Origin: Miscanthus floridulus
Lineage: Eukaryota > Streptophyta > Magnoliopsida > Poales > Poaceae
Length of the DNA stretch: 64,000 nt
Assembly: GCF_019320115.1 (NCBI RefSeq)
Contig: NC_089593.1
Span: 40,246,914-40,310,913 of the forward strand
Direction: 5' to 3'
In this document: positions 38,989 to 53,568 of the stretch, piece by piece
Layout: each line of letters begins with the position of its first letter
Numbering within the stretch: the first letter of the stretch is position 1
The notes under the pieces: model-generated
The model's input: only the letters and a program-made list of their open reading frames with translations
What the model was told of the DNA's origin: nothing
Databases searched by the model: none
Program-made: the position numbers and the translations under genes

Positions 38989-40573
38989 GATTCCACTTGA
39001 GCCTTGTCACCTAGGAGTTCTATCGGGTGCGGTCAAAATGATTTTCCGTTCCTTGTTTGGAACAAACCATGCACCTGTCTTGCACTAATACTAACACTAT
39101 CTCCAAACGGACCGAAACAAGATTCCACTTGAGCCTCGTCAACTAAGAGTTCCATCGGGTGCTTCCGAAATGATTTCCAAGACTTGTTTGGCACAAACCG
39201 TGCACCTACCTTGCACTGATACTAACACTATCTCCAAACGGACCGAAACAAGATTCCACTTGAGCCTCGTCACCTAGGAGTTCTATCGAGTGAGGTCAAA
39301 ATGATTTCTGAGCCTTGTTTGGAACAAACCATGCACCAATCTTGCACTAATACTAACACTATCTCCAAATGGACTGAAACAAGATTCCACTTGAGCCTCA
39401 TCACCTAGGAGTTCCATCGGGTGCTTCCGAAATGATTTCCAAGCCTTGTTTGGCACAAACCGTGCACCTATCTTGCACTAATACTAACACTATATCCAAA
39501 CGGACCGAAACGAGATTCCACTTGAGCCTCGTCACCTAGGAGTTCTATCGAGTGAGGTCAAAATGATTTCCGAGCCCTGTTTGGAACAAACCGTGCACCT
39601 ATCTTACACTAATACTAACACTATATCCAAATGGACTGAAACAAGATTCCACCTGAGCCTCATCACCTAGGAGTTCCATCGGGTGCTTCCGAAATGATTT
39701 TCGAGCCTTGTTTGGCACAAACCGTGCACCTATCTTGCACTAATACTAACACTATATCCAAATAGACCAAAACGAGATTCCACTTGAGCCTCATCACCTA
39801 GGAGTTCTATTGGGTGCAGTCAAAATTATTTCCGAGCCATGTTTGGAACAAACCATGCACCTATCTTGCACTAATACTAACACTATATCCAAATGGACCA
39901 AAACGAGATTCCACTTGAGCCTCATCATCGAGGTGTTCTATCGGGTGCGGTCAAAATGATTTCTGATCCTTGTTTGGAACAAACCGTGCGCCTGTCTTGC
40001 ACTAATACTAACACTATCTCCAAACGGACCGAAACAAGATTCCACTTGAGCCTCGTCAACTAGGAGTTCCAACGGGTGCTTCCAAAATGATTTCCAAGAC
40101 TTGTTTGGCACAAACCGTGCACCTACCTTGCACTGATACTAACACTATCTCCAAACGGACCGAAACAAGATTCCACTTGAGCCTCGTCACCTAGGAGTAC
40201 CATCGGGTGCGTTCAAAACAATTTCTGATCCTATGGTACGTTTGGCACAAACCGTGCATCTATCTTGCACTAATACTAACACTATATCCAAACGGACCGA
40301 AATGAGATTCCACTTGAGCCTTGTCACCTAGGAGTTCTATCAGGTGTGGTCAAAATGATTTCCGAGCCTTGTTTGGAACAAATCGTGCACCTATCTTGCA
40401 CTAATACTAACACTATCTCCAAACGGACCGAAATAAGATTCCACTTGAGCCTCGTCACCTAGGAGTACCATCGGGTGCGTCCAAAATGAGTTCTGAGCCT
40501 GTGGTACATTTGGCATAGACCGTGCACCTATCTTGCACTAATACTAACAGTATATCCAAACGGACCAAAATGA
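38989..40573. repeat. 25-monomer family unit H3, 1,585 bp (12 monomers, shortened)
   Basis: After the GATTTTCCGTTCC monomer and two followers, the sequence jumps at about 39,280 to the TATCGAGTGAGG/CACCAATCTTGC B monomer, skipping the chimeric and TATATTGCAC monomers. At about 39,840 it switches to a segment resembling 31,430-32,090. 12x131 + 2x6 + 1 = 1,585 matches. Confidence 0.85.
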
Positions 40574-43500
40574 GATTCCACTTGAGCCTTGTCACCTAGG
40601 AGTTCTATCGGGTGCGGTCAAAATGATTTTCCGTTCCTTGTTTGGAACAAACCATGCACCTGTCTTGCACTAATACTAACACTATCTCCAAACGGACCGA
40701 AACAAGATTCCACTTGAGCCTCGTCAACTAAGAGTTCCATCGGGTGCTTCCGAAATGATTTCCAAGACTTGTTTGGCACAAACCGTGCACCTACCTTGCA
40801 CTGATACTAACACTATCTCCAAACGGACCGAAACAAGATTCCACTTGAGCCTCGTCACCGAGGAGTACCATCGGGTGCGTCCAAAACGATTTCTGATCCT
40901 ATGGTACGTTTGGCACAAACCGTGCACCTATCTTGCACTAATACTAACACTATCTCCAAATGGACCGAAATAACATTCCACTTGAGCATCATCACCTAGG
41001 AGTTCCATCGGGTGCTTCCGAAATGATTTCCGAGTCTTGTTTGGCACAAACCGTGCACCTATATTGCACTAATACTAAAACTATCTCCAAATGGACCAAA
41101 ACAAGATTCCACTTGAGCCTCGTCACCTAGGAGTACCATCGGGTGCATGCAAAACAATTTCTGAGCATATGGCATGTTTGGCACAAACCGTGCACCTATC
41201 TTGAACTAATACTAACACTATCTCCAAACGGACCGAAATAAGATTCCACTTGAGCCTCATCACCTAGGAGTTCCATCGGGTGCTTCCGAAATGATTTCCA
41301 AGCCTTGTTTGGCACAAACCGTGCATCTATCTTGCACTAATACTAACACTATATCCAAACAAACCAAAACAAGATTTCACTTGAGCCTCGTCACCAAGGA
41401 GTTCTATCGGGTGCGGTCAAAATGATTTCCAAGACTTGTTTGGCACAAACCGTGCACCTATCTTGCACTGATACTAACACTATCTCCAAACAGAATAAAC
41501 AAGATTCCACTTGAGCATCGTCACCTAGGTGTACCATCGGGTGCATCCAAAACGAGTTCTGAGCCTGTGGTACATTTGGCACAAACCATGCACCTATCTT
41601 GCACTAATACTAACACTTTATCCAAACGAACCGAAACGAGATTCCAGTTGAGCCTCGTCACCTAGGAGTTCTATCAGGTGCGGTCAAAATGATTTCCGAG
41701 CCTTGTTTGGAACAAATCGTGCACCTATCTTGCACTAATACTAACACTATCTCCAAATGGACCGAAATAAGATTCCACTTGAGCCTCATCACCTAGGAGT
41801 TCCATCGGGTGCTTCTGAAATGATTTCCGAGCCTTATTTGGCACAAACTGTGCACCTATCTTCCACTGATACTAACACTATCTCCAAACGGACCGAAACA
41901 AGATTCCACTTGAGCCTCGTCACCTAGGAGTACCATCGGGTGCGTCCAAAACGATTTCTGGGCCTATGGTATGTTTGGCACAAACCGTGCACCTATCTTG
42001 CACTAATACTAACACTATATCCAAATGGATCGAAACGAGATTCCACTTGAGCCTCGTCACCAAGGAGTTCTATCGGGTGAGGTCAAAATGATTTTCGAGC
42101 CTTGTTTGGAACAAACCGTGCACCTAACTTGCACTAATACTAACACTATCTCCAAATGGACCGAAATAAGATTCCACTTAAGCCTAATCACCTAGGAGTT
42201 CAATCGGGTGCTTCTAAAATGATTTCCGAGTCTTGTTTGGCACAAACCGTGCACCTATATTGCACTAATACTAAAACTATCTCCAAATGGACCAAAACAA
42301 GATTGCACTTGAGCCTCGTCACCTAGGAGTACCATCGGGTGCATGCAAAACAATTTCTGAGCATATGGCACGTTTGGCACAAACCGTGCACCTATCTTGA
42401 ACTAATACTAACACTATATCCAAACGGACCGAAACAAGATTCCACTTGAGCCTCGTCAACTAGGAGTACCATCGGGTGCGTCCAAAATGATTTCTGAGCC
42501 TATGGTACGTTTGGCACAAACCGTGCACCTATCTTGCACTAATACTAACACTATATCCAAACGGACCGAAACAAGATTCCACTTGAGCCTCGTCACCTAG
42601 GAGTTCTATCGAGTGAGGTCAAAATGATTTCCGAGCCCTGTTTGGAACAAACCATGCACCAATCTTGCACAAATACTAACACTATCTCCAAATGGACTGA
42701 AACAAGATTCCACTTGAGCCTCATCACCTAGGAGTTCCATCGGGTGCTTCCGAAATGATTTCCAAGCCTTGTTTGGCACAAACCGTGCACCTATCTTGCA
42801 CTAATACTAACACTATATCCAAACGGACCGAAACGAGATTCCACTTGAGCCTCGTCACCTAGGAGTTCTATCGAGTGAGGTCAAAATGATTTCCGAGCCC
42901 TGTTTGGAACAAACCGTGCACCTATCTTACACTAATACTAACACTATATCCAAATGGACTGAAACAAGATTCCACCTGAGCCTCATCACCTAGGAGTTCC
43001 ATCGGGTGCTTCCGAAATGATTTTCGAGCCTTGTTTGGCACAAACCATGCACCTATCTTGCACTAATACTAACACTATATCCAAATAGACCAAAACGAGA
43101 TTCCACTTGAGCCTCATCACCTAGGAGTTCTATTGGGTGCAGTCAAAATGATTTCCGAGCCTTGTTTGGAACAAACCATGCACCTATCTTGCACCAATGC
43201 TAACACTATCTCCAAACAGACCAAAATAAGATTCCACTTGAGCCTCATCACCTAGGAGTTCCATCGGGTGCTTCTAAAATGATTTCCGAGCCTTATTTGG
43301 CACAAACCATGCACCTATCTTGCACTGATGCTAACACTATCTCCAAACGGACCGAAACAAGATTCCACTTGAGCCTCGTCACCTAGGAGTACCATCGAGT
43401 GTGTCCAAAACGAGTTCTGAGCCTGTGGTACGTTTGGCATAGACCGTGCACCTATCTTTCACTAATACTAACACTATATCCAAACGGACCAAAACGAGAT

Positions 43501-45877
43501 TCCACTTGAGCCTCGTCACTGAGGAGTTCTATCAGGTGCGGTCAAAATGATTTCCGATCCTTGTTTGGAACAAACCGTGCACCTATCTTGCACTAATACT
43601 AACACTATCTCCAAACGGACCGAAACAAGATTCCACTTGAGCCTCGTCAACTAGGAGTTCCATCGGGTGCTTTCGAAATGATTTCCAAGACTTGTTTGGC
43701 ACAAACGGTGCACCTATCTTGCACTGATACTAACACTATCTCCAAACGGACCGAAACAAGATTCCACTTGAGCCTCGTCACCTAGGAGTACCATCGAGTG
43801 TGTCCAAAACGAGTTCTGAGCCTGTGGTACGTTTGGCATAGACCGTGCACCTATCTTGCACTAATACTAACACTATATCCAAACGGACCAAAATGAGATT
43901 CCACTTGAGCCTCGTCACTGAGGAGTTCTATCAGGTGCGGTCAAAATGATTTCCGATCCTTGTTTGGAACAAACCGTGCACCTATCTTGCACTAATACTA
44001 ACACTATCTCCAAACGGACCAAAATAAGATTCCACTTGAGCCTCATCACCTAGGAGTTCCATCGGGTGCTTCCGAAATGATTTCCAAGCCTTGTTTGGCA
44101 CAAACCGTGCACCTATCTTGCACTAATACTAACACTATATCCAAACGGACCGAAACGAGATTCCACTTGAGCCTCGTCACCTAGGAGTTCTATCGAGTGA
44201 GGTCAAAATGATTTCCGAGCCCTGTTTGGAACAAACCGTGCACCTATCTTACACTAATACTAACACTATATCCAAATGGACTGAAACAAGATTCCACCTG
44301 AGCCTCATCACCTAGGAGTTCCATCGGGTGCTTCCGAAATGATTTTCGAGCCTTGTTTGGCACAAACCATGCACCTATCTTGCACTAATACTAACACTAT
44401 ATCCAAATAGACCAAAACGAGATTCCACTTGAGCCTCATCACCTAGGAGTTCTATTGGGTGCAGTCAAAATGATTTCCGAGCCTTGTTTGGAACAAACCA
44501 TGCACCTATCTTGCACCAATGCTAACACTATCTCCAAACAGACCAAAATAAGATTCCACTTGAGCCTCATCACCTAGGAGTTCCATCGGGTGCTTCTAAA
44601 ATGATTTCCGAGCCTTATTTGGCACAAACCATGCACCTATCTTGCACTGATGCTAACACTATCTCCAAACGGACCGAAACAAGATTCCACTTGAGCCTCG
44701 TCACCTAGGAGTACCATCGAGTGTGTCCAAAACGAGTTCTGAGCCTGTGGTACGTTTGGCATAGACCGTGCACCTATCTTTCACTAATACTAACACTATA
44801 TCCAAACGGACCAAAACGAGATTCCACTTGAGCCTCGTCACTGAGGAGTTCTATCAGGTGCGGTCAAAATGATTTCCGATCCTTGTTTGGAACAAACCGT
44901 GCACCTATCTTGCACTAATACTAACACTATCTCCAAACGGACCGAAACAAGATTCCACTTGAGCCTCGTCAACTAGGAGTTCCATCGGGTGCTTTCGAAA
45001 TGATTTCCAAGACTTGTTTGGCACAAACGGTGCACCTATCTTGCACTGATACTAACACTATCTCCAAACGGACCGAAACAAGATTCCACTTGAGCCTCGT
45101 CACCTAGGAGTACCATCGAGTGTGTCCAAAACGAGTTCTGAGCCTGTGGTACGTTTGGCATAGACCGTGCACCTATCTTGCACTAATACTAACACTATCC
45201 AAACGGACCAAAATGAGATTCCACTTGAGCCTCATCACTGAGGAGTTCTATCAGGTGCGGTCAAAATGATTTCCGATCCTTGTTTGGAACAAACCGTGCA
45301 CCTATCTTGCACTAATACTAACACTATCTCCAAACGGACCAAAATAAGATTCCACTTGAGCCTCATCACCTAGGAGTTCCATCGGGTGCTTCCGAAATGA
45401 TTTCCGAGCCTTGTTTGGCACAAACCGTGCACCTATCTTGCACTAATACTAACACTATATCCAAACAGACCGAAACGAGATTCCACTTGAGCCTCATCAC
45501 CTAGGAGTTCTATCGGGTGCGGTCAAAATGATTTTCGAGCCTTGTTTGGAACAAACCATGCACCTATCTTGCACCAATACTAACACTATCTCCAAACGGA
45601 CCAAAATAAGATTCCACTTGAGCCTCATCACCTAGGAGTTCCATTGGGTGCTTTTGAAATAATTTCTGAGCATTATTTGGCACAAACCGTGCACCTATCT
45701 TGCATTGATGCTAACACTATCTCCAAACGGACCGAAATAAGATTCCACTTGAGCCTCGTCACCTAGGAGTACCATCGGGTGCGTCCAAAATGAGTTCTGA
45801 GCCTGTGGTACGTTTGGCATAGACCGTGCACCTATCTTGCACTAATACTAACACTATATCCAAACGGACCAAAATGA
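40574..45877. repeat. 25-monomer family unit H4, 5,304 bp (40 monomers)
   Basis: This is an expanded unit. The TATATTGCAC monomer occurs twice (41,070 and 42,260), and a 1,322-bp ten-monomer block is tandemly doubled from about 42,720. A two-base loss (AACACTATCCAAAC near 45,197) separates the second block from the first. The length fits 40 monomers with 11 of class C minus 2. Confidence 0.85.
42720..45365. repeat. Tandem duplication of a 1,322-bp ten-monomer block
   Basis: The CCACCTGAGCC monomer recurs at 42,968 and 44,290. The monomer order from 42,968 is A B A' C B A C B A B, two of them class C, giving 10x131 + 12 = 1,322. Flanks diverge at CACCAATCTTGC (42,660) versus CACCTATCTTGC (43,982), and at CCAAGCC versus CCGAGCC (45,405). 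The same doubling appears at 48,004 and 49,327, so it was copied with its surroundings at an offset of 5,036. Confidence 0.9.
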
Positions 45878-48800
45878 GATTCCACTTGAGCCTTGTCACC
45901 TAGGAGTTCTATCGGGTGCGGTCAAAATGATTTTCCGTTCCTTGTTTGGAACAAACCATGCACCTGTCTTGCACTAATACTAACACTATCTCCAAACGGA
46001 CCGAAACAAGATTCCACTTGAGCCTCGTCAACTAAGAGTTCCATCGGGTGCTTCTGAAATGATTTCCAAGACTTGTTTGGCACAAACCGTGCACCTACCT
46101 TGCACTGATACTAACACTATCTCCAAACGGACTGAAACAAGATTCCACTTGAGCCTCGTCACCGAGGAGTACCATCGGGTGCGTCCAAAACGATTTCTGA
46201 TCCTATGGTACGTTTGGCACAAACCGTGCACCTATCTTGCACTAATACTAACACTATCTCCCAACGGACCGAAATAAGATTCCACTTGAGCCTCATCACC
46301 TAGGAGTTCCATCGGGTGCTTTCGAAATGATTTCCAAGCCTTGTTTGGCACAAACCGTGCATCTATCTTGCACTAATACTAACACTATATCCAAACAAAC
46401 CAAAACAAGATTTCACTTGAGCCTCGTCACCAAGGAGTTCTATCGGGTGCGGTCAAAATGATTTCCAAGACTTGTTTGGCACAAACCGTGCACCTATCTT
46501 GCACTGATACTAACACTATCTCCAAACAGAATAAACAAGATTCCACTTGAGCATCGTCACCTAGGAGTACCATCGGGTGCATCCAAAACGGGTTCTGAGC
46601 CTGTGGTACATTTGGCACAAACCATGCACCTATCTTGCACTAATACTAACACGTTATCCAAACGAACCGAAACGAGATTCCAGTTGAGCCTCGTCACCTA
46701 GGAGTTCTATCAGGTGCGGTCAAAATGATTTCCGAGCCTTGTTTGGAACAAATCGTGCACCTATCTTGCACTAATACTAACACTATCTCCAAATGGACCG
46801 AAATAAGATTCCACTTGAGCCTCATCACCTAGGAGTTCCATCGGGTGCTTCTGAAATGATTTCCGAGCCTTATTTGGCACAAACCGTGCACCTATCTTCC
46901 ACTGATACTAACACTATCTCCAAACGGACCGAAACAAGATTCCACTTGAGCCTCGTCACCTAGGAGTACCATCGGGTGCGTCCAAAACGATTTCTGGGCC
47001 TATGGTACGTTTGGCACAAACCGTGCACCTATCTTGCACTAATACTAACACTATATCCAAACGGATCGAAACGAGATTCCACTTGAGCCTCGTCACCAAG
47101 GAGTTCTATCGGGTGAGGTCAAAATGATTTTCGAGCCTTGTTTGGAACAAACTGTGCACCTATCTTGCACTAATACTAACACTATCTCCAAATGGACCGA
47201 AATAAGATTCCACTTAAGCCTAATCACCTAGGAGTTCCATCGGGTGCTTCTAAAATGATTTCCGAGTCTTGTTTGGCACAAACCGTGCACCTATATTGCA
47301 CTAATACTAAAACTATCTCCAAATGGACCAAAACAAGATTCCACTTGAGCCTCGTCACCTAGGAGTACCATCGGGTGCATGCAAAACAATTTCTGAGCAT
47401 ATGGCACATTTGGCACAAACCGTGCACCTATCTTGAACTAATACTAACACTATATCCAAACGGACCGAAACAAGATTCCACTTGAGCCTCATCAACTAGG
47501 AGTACCATCGGGTGCGTCCAAAATGATTTCTGAGCCTATGGTACGTTTGGCACAAACCGTGCACCTATCTTGCACTAATACTAACACTATATCCAAACGG
47601 ACCGAAACAAGATTCCACTTGAGCCTCGTCACCTAGGAGTTCTATCGAGTGAGGTCAAAATGATTTCTGAGCCTTGTTTGGAACAAACCATGCACCAATC
47701 TTGCACTAATACTAACACTATCTCCAAATGGACTGAAACAAGATTCCACTTGAGCCTCATCACCTAGGAGTTCCATCGGGTGCTTCCGAAATGATTTCCA
47801 AGCCTTGTTTGGCACAAACCGTGCACCTATCTTGCACTAATACTAACACTATATCCAAACGGACCGAAACGAGATTCCACTTGAGCCTCGTCACCTAGGA
47901 GTTCTATCGAGTGAGGTCAAAATGATTTCCGAGCCCTGTTTGGAACAAACCGTGCACCTATCTTACACTAATACTAACACTATATCCAAATGGACTGAAA
48001 CAAGATTCCACCTGAGCCTCATCACCTAGGAGTTCCATCGGGTGCTTCCGAAATGATTTTCGAGCCTTGTTTGGCACAAACCATGCACCTATCTTGCACT
48101 AATACTAACACTATATCCAAATAGACCAAAACGAGATTCCACTTGAGCCTCATCACCTAGGAGTTCTATTGGGTGCAGTCAAAATGATTTTCGAGCCTTG
48201 TTTGGAACAAACCATGCACCTATCTTGCACCAATGCTAACACTATCTCCAAACAGACCAAAATAAGATTCCACTTGAGCCTCATCACCTAGGAGTTCCAT
48301 CGGGTGCTTCTAAAATGATTTCCGAGCCTTATTTGGCACAAACCATGCACCTATCTTGCACTGATGCTAACACTATCTCCAAACGGACCGAAACAAGATT
48401 CCACTTGAGCCTCGTCACCTAGGAGTACCATCGAGTGTGTCCAAAACGAGTTCTGAGCCTGTGGTACGTTTGGCATAGACCGTGCACCTATCTTTCACTA
48501 ATACTAACACTATATCCAAACGGACCAAAACGAGATTCCACTTGAGCCTCGTCACTGAGGAGTTCTATCAGGTGCGGTCAAAATGATTTCCGATCCTTGT
48601 TTGGAACAAACCGTGCACCTATCTTGCACTAATACTAACACTATCTCCAAACGGACCGAAACAAGATTCCACTTGAGCCTCGTCAACTAGGAGTTCCATC
48701 GGGTGCTTTCGAAATGATTTCCAAGACTTGTTTGGCACAAACGGTGCACCTATCTTGCACTGATACTAACACTATCTCCAAACGGACCGAAACAAGATTC

Positions 48801-51316
48801 CACTTGAGCCTCGTCACCTAGGAGTACCATCGAGTGTGTCCAAAACGAGTTCTGAGCCTGTGGTACGTTTGGCATAGACCGTGCACCTATCTTGCACTAA
48901 TACTAACACTATATCCAAACGGACCAAAATGAGATTCCACTTGAGCCTCGTCACTGAGGAGTTCTATCAGGTGCGGTCAAAATGATTTCCGATCCTTGTT
49001 TGGAACAAACCGTGCACCTATCTTGCACTAATACTAACACTATCTCCAAACGGACCAAAATAAGATTCCACTTGAGCCTCATCACCTAGGAGTTCCATCG
49101 GGTGCTTCCGAAATGATTTCCAAGCCTTGTTTGGCACAAACCGTGCACCTATCTTGCACTAATACTAACACTATATCCAAACGGACCGAAACGAGATTCC
49201 ACTTGAGCCTCGTCACCTAGGAGTTCTATCGAGTGAGGTCAAAATGATTTCCGAGCCCTGTTTGGAACAAACCGTGCACCTATCTTACACTAATACTAAC
49301 ACTATATCCAAATGGACTGAAACAAGATTCCACCTGAGCCTCATCACCTAGGAGTTCCATCGGGTGCTTCCGAAATGATTTTCGAGCCTTGTTTGGCACA
49401 AACCATGCACCTATCTTGCACTAATACTAACACTATATCCAAATAGACCAAAACGAGATTCCACTTGAGCCTCATCACCTAGGAGTTCTATCAGGTGCGG
49501 TCAAAATGATTTCCGAGCCTTGTTTGGAACAAATCGTGCACCTATCTTGCACTAATACTAACACTATCTCCAAATGGACCGAAATAAGATTCCACTTGAG
49601 CCTCATCACCTAGGAGTTCCATCGGGTGCTTCTGAAATGATTTCCGAGCCTTATTTGGCACAAACCGTGCACCTATCTTCCACTGATACTAACACTATCT
49701 CCAAACGGACCGAAACAAGATTCCACTTGAGCCTCGTCACCTAGGAGTACCATCGGGTGCGTCCAAAACGATTTCTGGGCCTATGGTACGTTTGGCACAA
49801 ACCGTGCACCTATCTTGCACTAATACTAACACTATATCCAAACGGATCGAAATGAGATTCCACTTGAGCCTCGTCACCAAGGAGTTCTATCGGGTGAGGT
49901 CAAAATGATTTTCGAGCCTTGTTTGGAACAAACCGTGCACCTATCTTGCACTAATACTAACACTATCTCCAAATGGACCGAAATAAGATTCCACTTAAGC
50001 CTAATCACCTAGGAGTTCCATCGGGTGCTTCTAAAATGATTTCCGAGTCTTGTTTGGCACAAACCGTGCACCTATATTGCACTAATACTAAAACTATCTC
50101 CAAATGGACCAAAACAAGATTCCACTTGAGCCTCGTCACCTAGGAGTACCATCGGGTGCATGCAAAACAATTTCTGAGCATATGGCACATTTGGCACAAA
50201 CCGTGCACCTATCTTGAACTAATACTAACACTATATCCAAACGGACCGAAACAAGATTCCACTTGAGCCTCATCAACTAGGAGTACCATCGGGTGCGTCC
50301 AAAAGATTTCTGATCCTATGGTACGTTTGGCACAAACCGTGCACATATCTTGCACTAATACTAACACTATCTCCAACGGACCGAAATAAGATTCCACTTG
50401 AGCCTCATCACCTAGGAGTTCCATCGGGTGCTTCTGAAATGATTTCCGAGCCTTATTTGGCACAAACCATGCACCTATCTTGCACTGATGCTAACACTAT
50501 CTCCAAACGGACCGAAACAAGATTCCACTTGAGCCTCGTCACCTAGGAGTACCATCGAGTGTGTCCAAACGAGTTCTGAGCCTGTGGTACGTTTGGCATA
50601 GACCGTGCAACTATCTTGCACTAATACTAACACTATATCCAAACGGACCAAACGAGATTCCACTTGAGCCTCGTCACTGAGGAGTTCTATCAGGTGCGGT
50701 CAAAATGATTTCCGATCCTTGTTTGGAACAAACCGTGCACCTATCTTGCACTAATACTAACACTATCTCCAAACGGACCAAAATAAGATTCCACTTGAGC
50801 CTCATCACCTAGGAGTTCCATCGGGTGCTTCCGAAATGATTTTCGAGCCTTGTTTGGCACAAACCATGCACCTATCTTGCACTAATACTAACACTATATC
50901 CAAATAGACCAAACGAGATTCCACTTGAGCCTCATCACCTAGGAGTTCTATTGGGTGCAGTCAAAATGATTTTCGAGCCTTGTTTGGAACAAACCATGCA
51001 CCTATCTTGCACCAATGCTAACACTATCTCCAAACAGACCAAAATAAGATTCCACTTGAGCCTCATCACCTAGGAGTTCCATCGGGTGCTTCTGAAATGA
51101 TTTCCGAGCCTTATTTGGCACAAACCATGCACCTATCTTGCACTGATGCTAACACTATCTCCAAACAGGACCGAAACAAGATTCCACTTGAGCCTCGTCA
51201 CCTAGGAGTACCATCGAGTGTGTCCAAAACGAGTTCTGAGCCTGTGGTACGTTTGGCATAGACCGTGCACCTATCTTTCACTAATACTAACACTATATCC
51301 AAACGGACCAAAATGA
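45878..51316. repeat. 25-monomer family unit H5, 5,439 bp (about 41 monomers)
   Basis: For most of its length H5 repeats H4 at offset 5,036, including the ten-monomer doubling (CCACCTGAGCC at 48,004 and 49,327). Near 49,485 it jumps to a second pass through the CTTCCACTG and TATATTGCAC monomers. From about 50,300 many monomers are one base short. Monomer number is approximate because of these losses. Confidence 0.82.
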
Positions 51317-53568
51317 GATTCCACTTGAGCCTTGTCACCTAGGAGTTCTATCGGGTGCGGTCAAAATGATTTTCCGTTCCTTGTTTGGAAACCGTGCGCC
51401 TGTCTTGCACTAATACTAACACTATCTCCAAACGGACCGAAACAAGATTCCACTTGAGCCTCGTCAACTAAGAGTTCCATCGGGTGCTTCCGAAATGATT
51501 TCCAAGACTTGTTTGGCACAAACCGTGCACCTACCTTGCACTGATACTAACACTATCTCCAACGGACCGAAACAAGATTCCACTTGAGCCTCGTCACCGA
51601 GGAGTACCATCGGGTGCATCCAAACGATTTCTGATCCTATGGTACGTTTGGCACAAACCGTGCACATATCTTGCACTAATACTAACACTATCTCCAAACG
51701 GACCGAAATAAGATTCCACTTGAGCCTCATCACCTAGGAGTTCCATCGGGTGCTTCCGAAATGATTTCCAAGCCTTGTTTGGCACAAACCGTGCATCTAT
51801 CTTGCACTAATACTAACACTATATCCAAACAAACCAAAACAAGATTTCACTTGAGCCTCGTCACCAAGGAGTTCTATCGGGTGCAGTCAAAATGATTTCC
51901 AAGACTTGTTTGGCACAAACCGTGCACCTATCTTGCACTGATACTAACACTATCTCCAAACAGAATAAACAAGATTCCACTTGAGCCTCGTCACCTAGGA
52001 GTACCATCGGGTGCATCCAAAATGAGTTCTGAGCCTGTGGTACATTTGGCACAAACCATGCACCTATCTTGCACTAATACTAACAGTTTATCCAAACGAA
52101 CCGAAACGAGATTCCACTTGAGCCTCGTCACCTAGGAGTTCTATCAGGTGCGGTCAAAATGATTTCCGAGCCTTGTTTGGAACAAATCGTGCACCTATCT
52201 TGCACTAATACTAACACTATCTCCAAATGGACCGAAATAAGATTCCACTTGAGCCTCATCACCTAGGAGTTCCATCGGGTGCTTCTGAAATGATTTCCGA
52301 GCCTTATTTGGCACAAACCGTGCACCTATCTTCCACTGATACTAACACTATCTCCAAACGGACCGAAACAAGATTCCACTTGTGCCTCGTCACCTAGGAG
52401 TACCATCGGGTGCGTCCAAAACGATTTCTGGGCCTATGGTACGTTTGGCACAAACCATGCACCTATCTTGCACTAATACTAACACTATATCCAAACGGAT
52501 CGAAACGAGATTCCACTTGAGCCTCGTCACCAAGGAGTTCTATCGGGTGAGGTCAAAATGATTTTCGAGCCTTGTTTGGAACAAACTGTGCACATATCTT
52601 GCACTAATGCTAACACTATCTCCAAACAGACCAAAATAAGATTCCACTTGAGCCTCATCACCTAGGAGTTCCATCGGGTGCTTCTGAAATGATTTCCGAG
52701 CCTTATTTGGCACAAACCATGCACCTATCTTGCACTGATGCTAACACTATCTCCAAACGGACCGAAACAAGATTCCACTTGAGCCTCGTCACCTAGGAGT
52801 ACCATCGAGTGTGTCCAAAACGAGTTCTGAGCCTGTGGTACGTTTGGCATAGACCGTGCAACTATCTTGCACTAATACTAACACTATATCCAAACGGACC
52901 AAAACGAGATTCCACTTGAGCCTCGTCACTGAGGAGTTCTATCAGGTGCGGTCAAAATGATTTCCGATCCTTGTTTGGAACAAACCGTGCACCTATCTTG
53001 CACTAATACTAACACTATCTCCAAACGGACCAAAATAAGATTCCACTTGAGCCTCATCACCTAGGAGTTCCATCGGGTGCTTCCGAAATGATTTCCGAGC
53101 CTTGTTTGGCACAAACCGTGCACCTATCTTGCACTAATACTAACACTATATCCAAACAGACCGAAACGAGATTCCACTTGAGCCTCATCACCTAGGAGTT
53201 CTATCGGGTGCGGTCAAAATGATTTTCGAGCCTTGTTTGGAACAAACCATGCACCTATCTTGCACCAATACTAACACTATCTCCAAACAGACCAAAATAA
53301 GATTCCACTTGAGCCTCATCACCTAGGAGTTCCATTGGGTGCTTTTGAAATAATTTCTGAGCATTATTTGGCACAAACCGTGCACCTATCTTGCATTGAT
53401 GCTAACACTATCTCCAAACGGACCGAAATAAGATTCCACTTGAGCCTCGTCACCTAGGAGTACCATCGGGTGCGTCCAAAATGAGTTCTGAGCCTGTGGT
53501 ACGTTTGGCATAGACCGTGCACCTATCTTGCACTAATACTAACACTATATCCAAACGGACCAAAATGA
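51317..53568. repeat. 25-monomer family unit H6, 2,252 bp (about 17 monomers)
   Basis: It follows the canonical order to the TATCGGGTGAGG B monomer, then jumps near 52,600 from that B to the CACTAATGC/CAGACC monomer tail, skipping the TATATTGCAC to CCACCTGAGCC section. It contains base losses at 51,388, 51,562 and 51,623. Confidence 0.82.
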
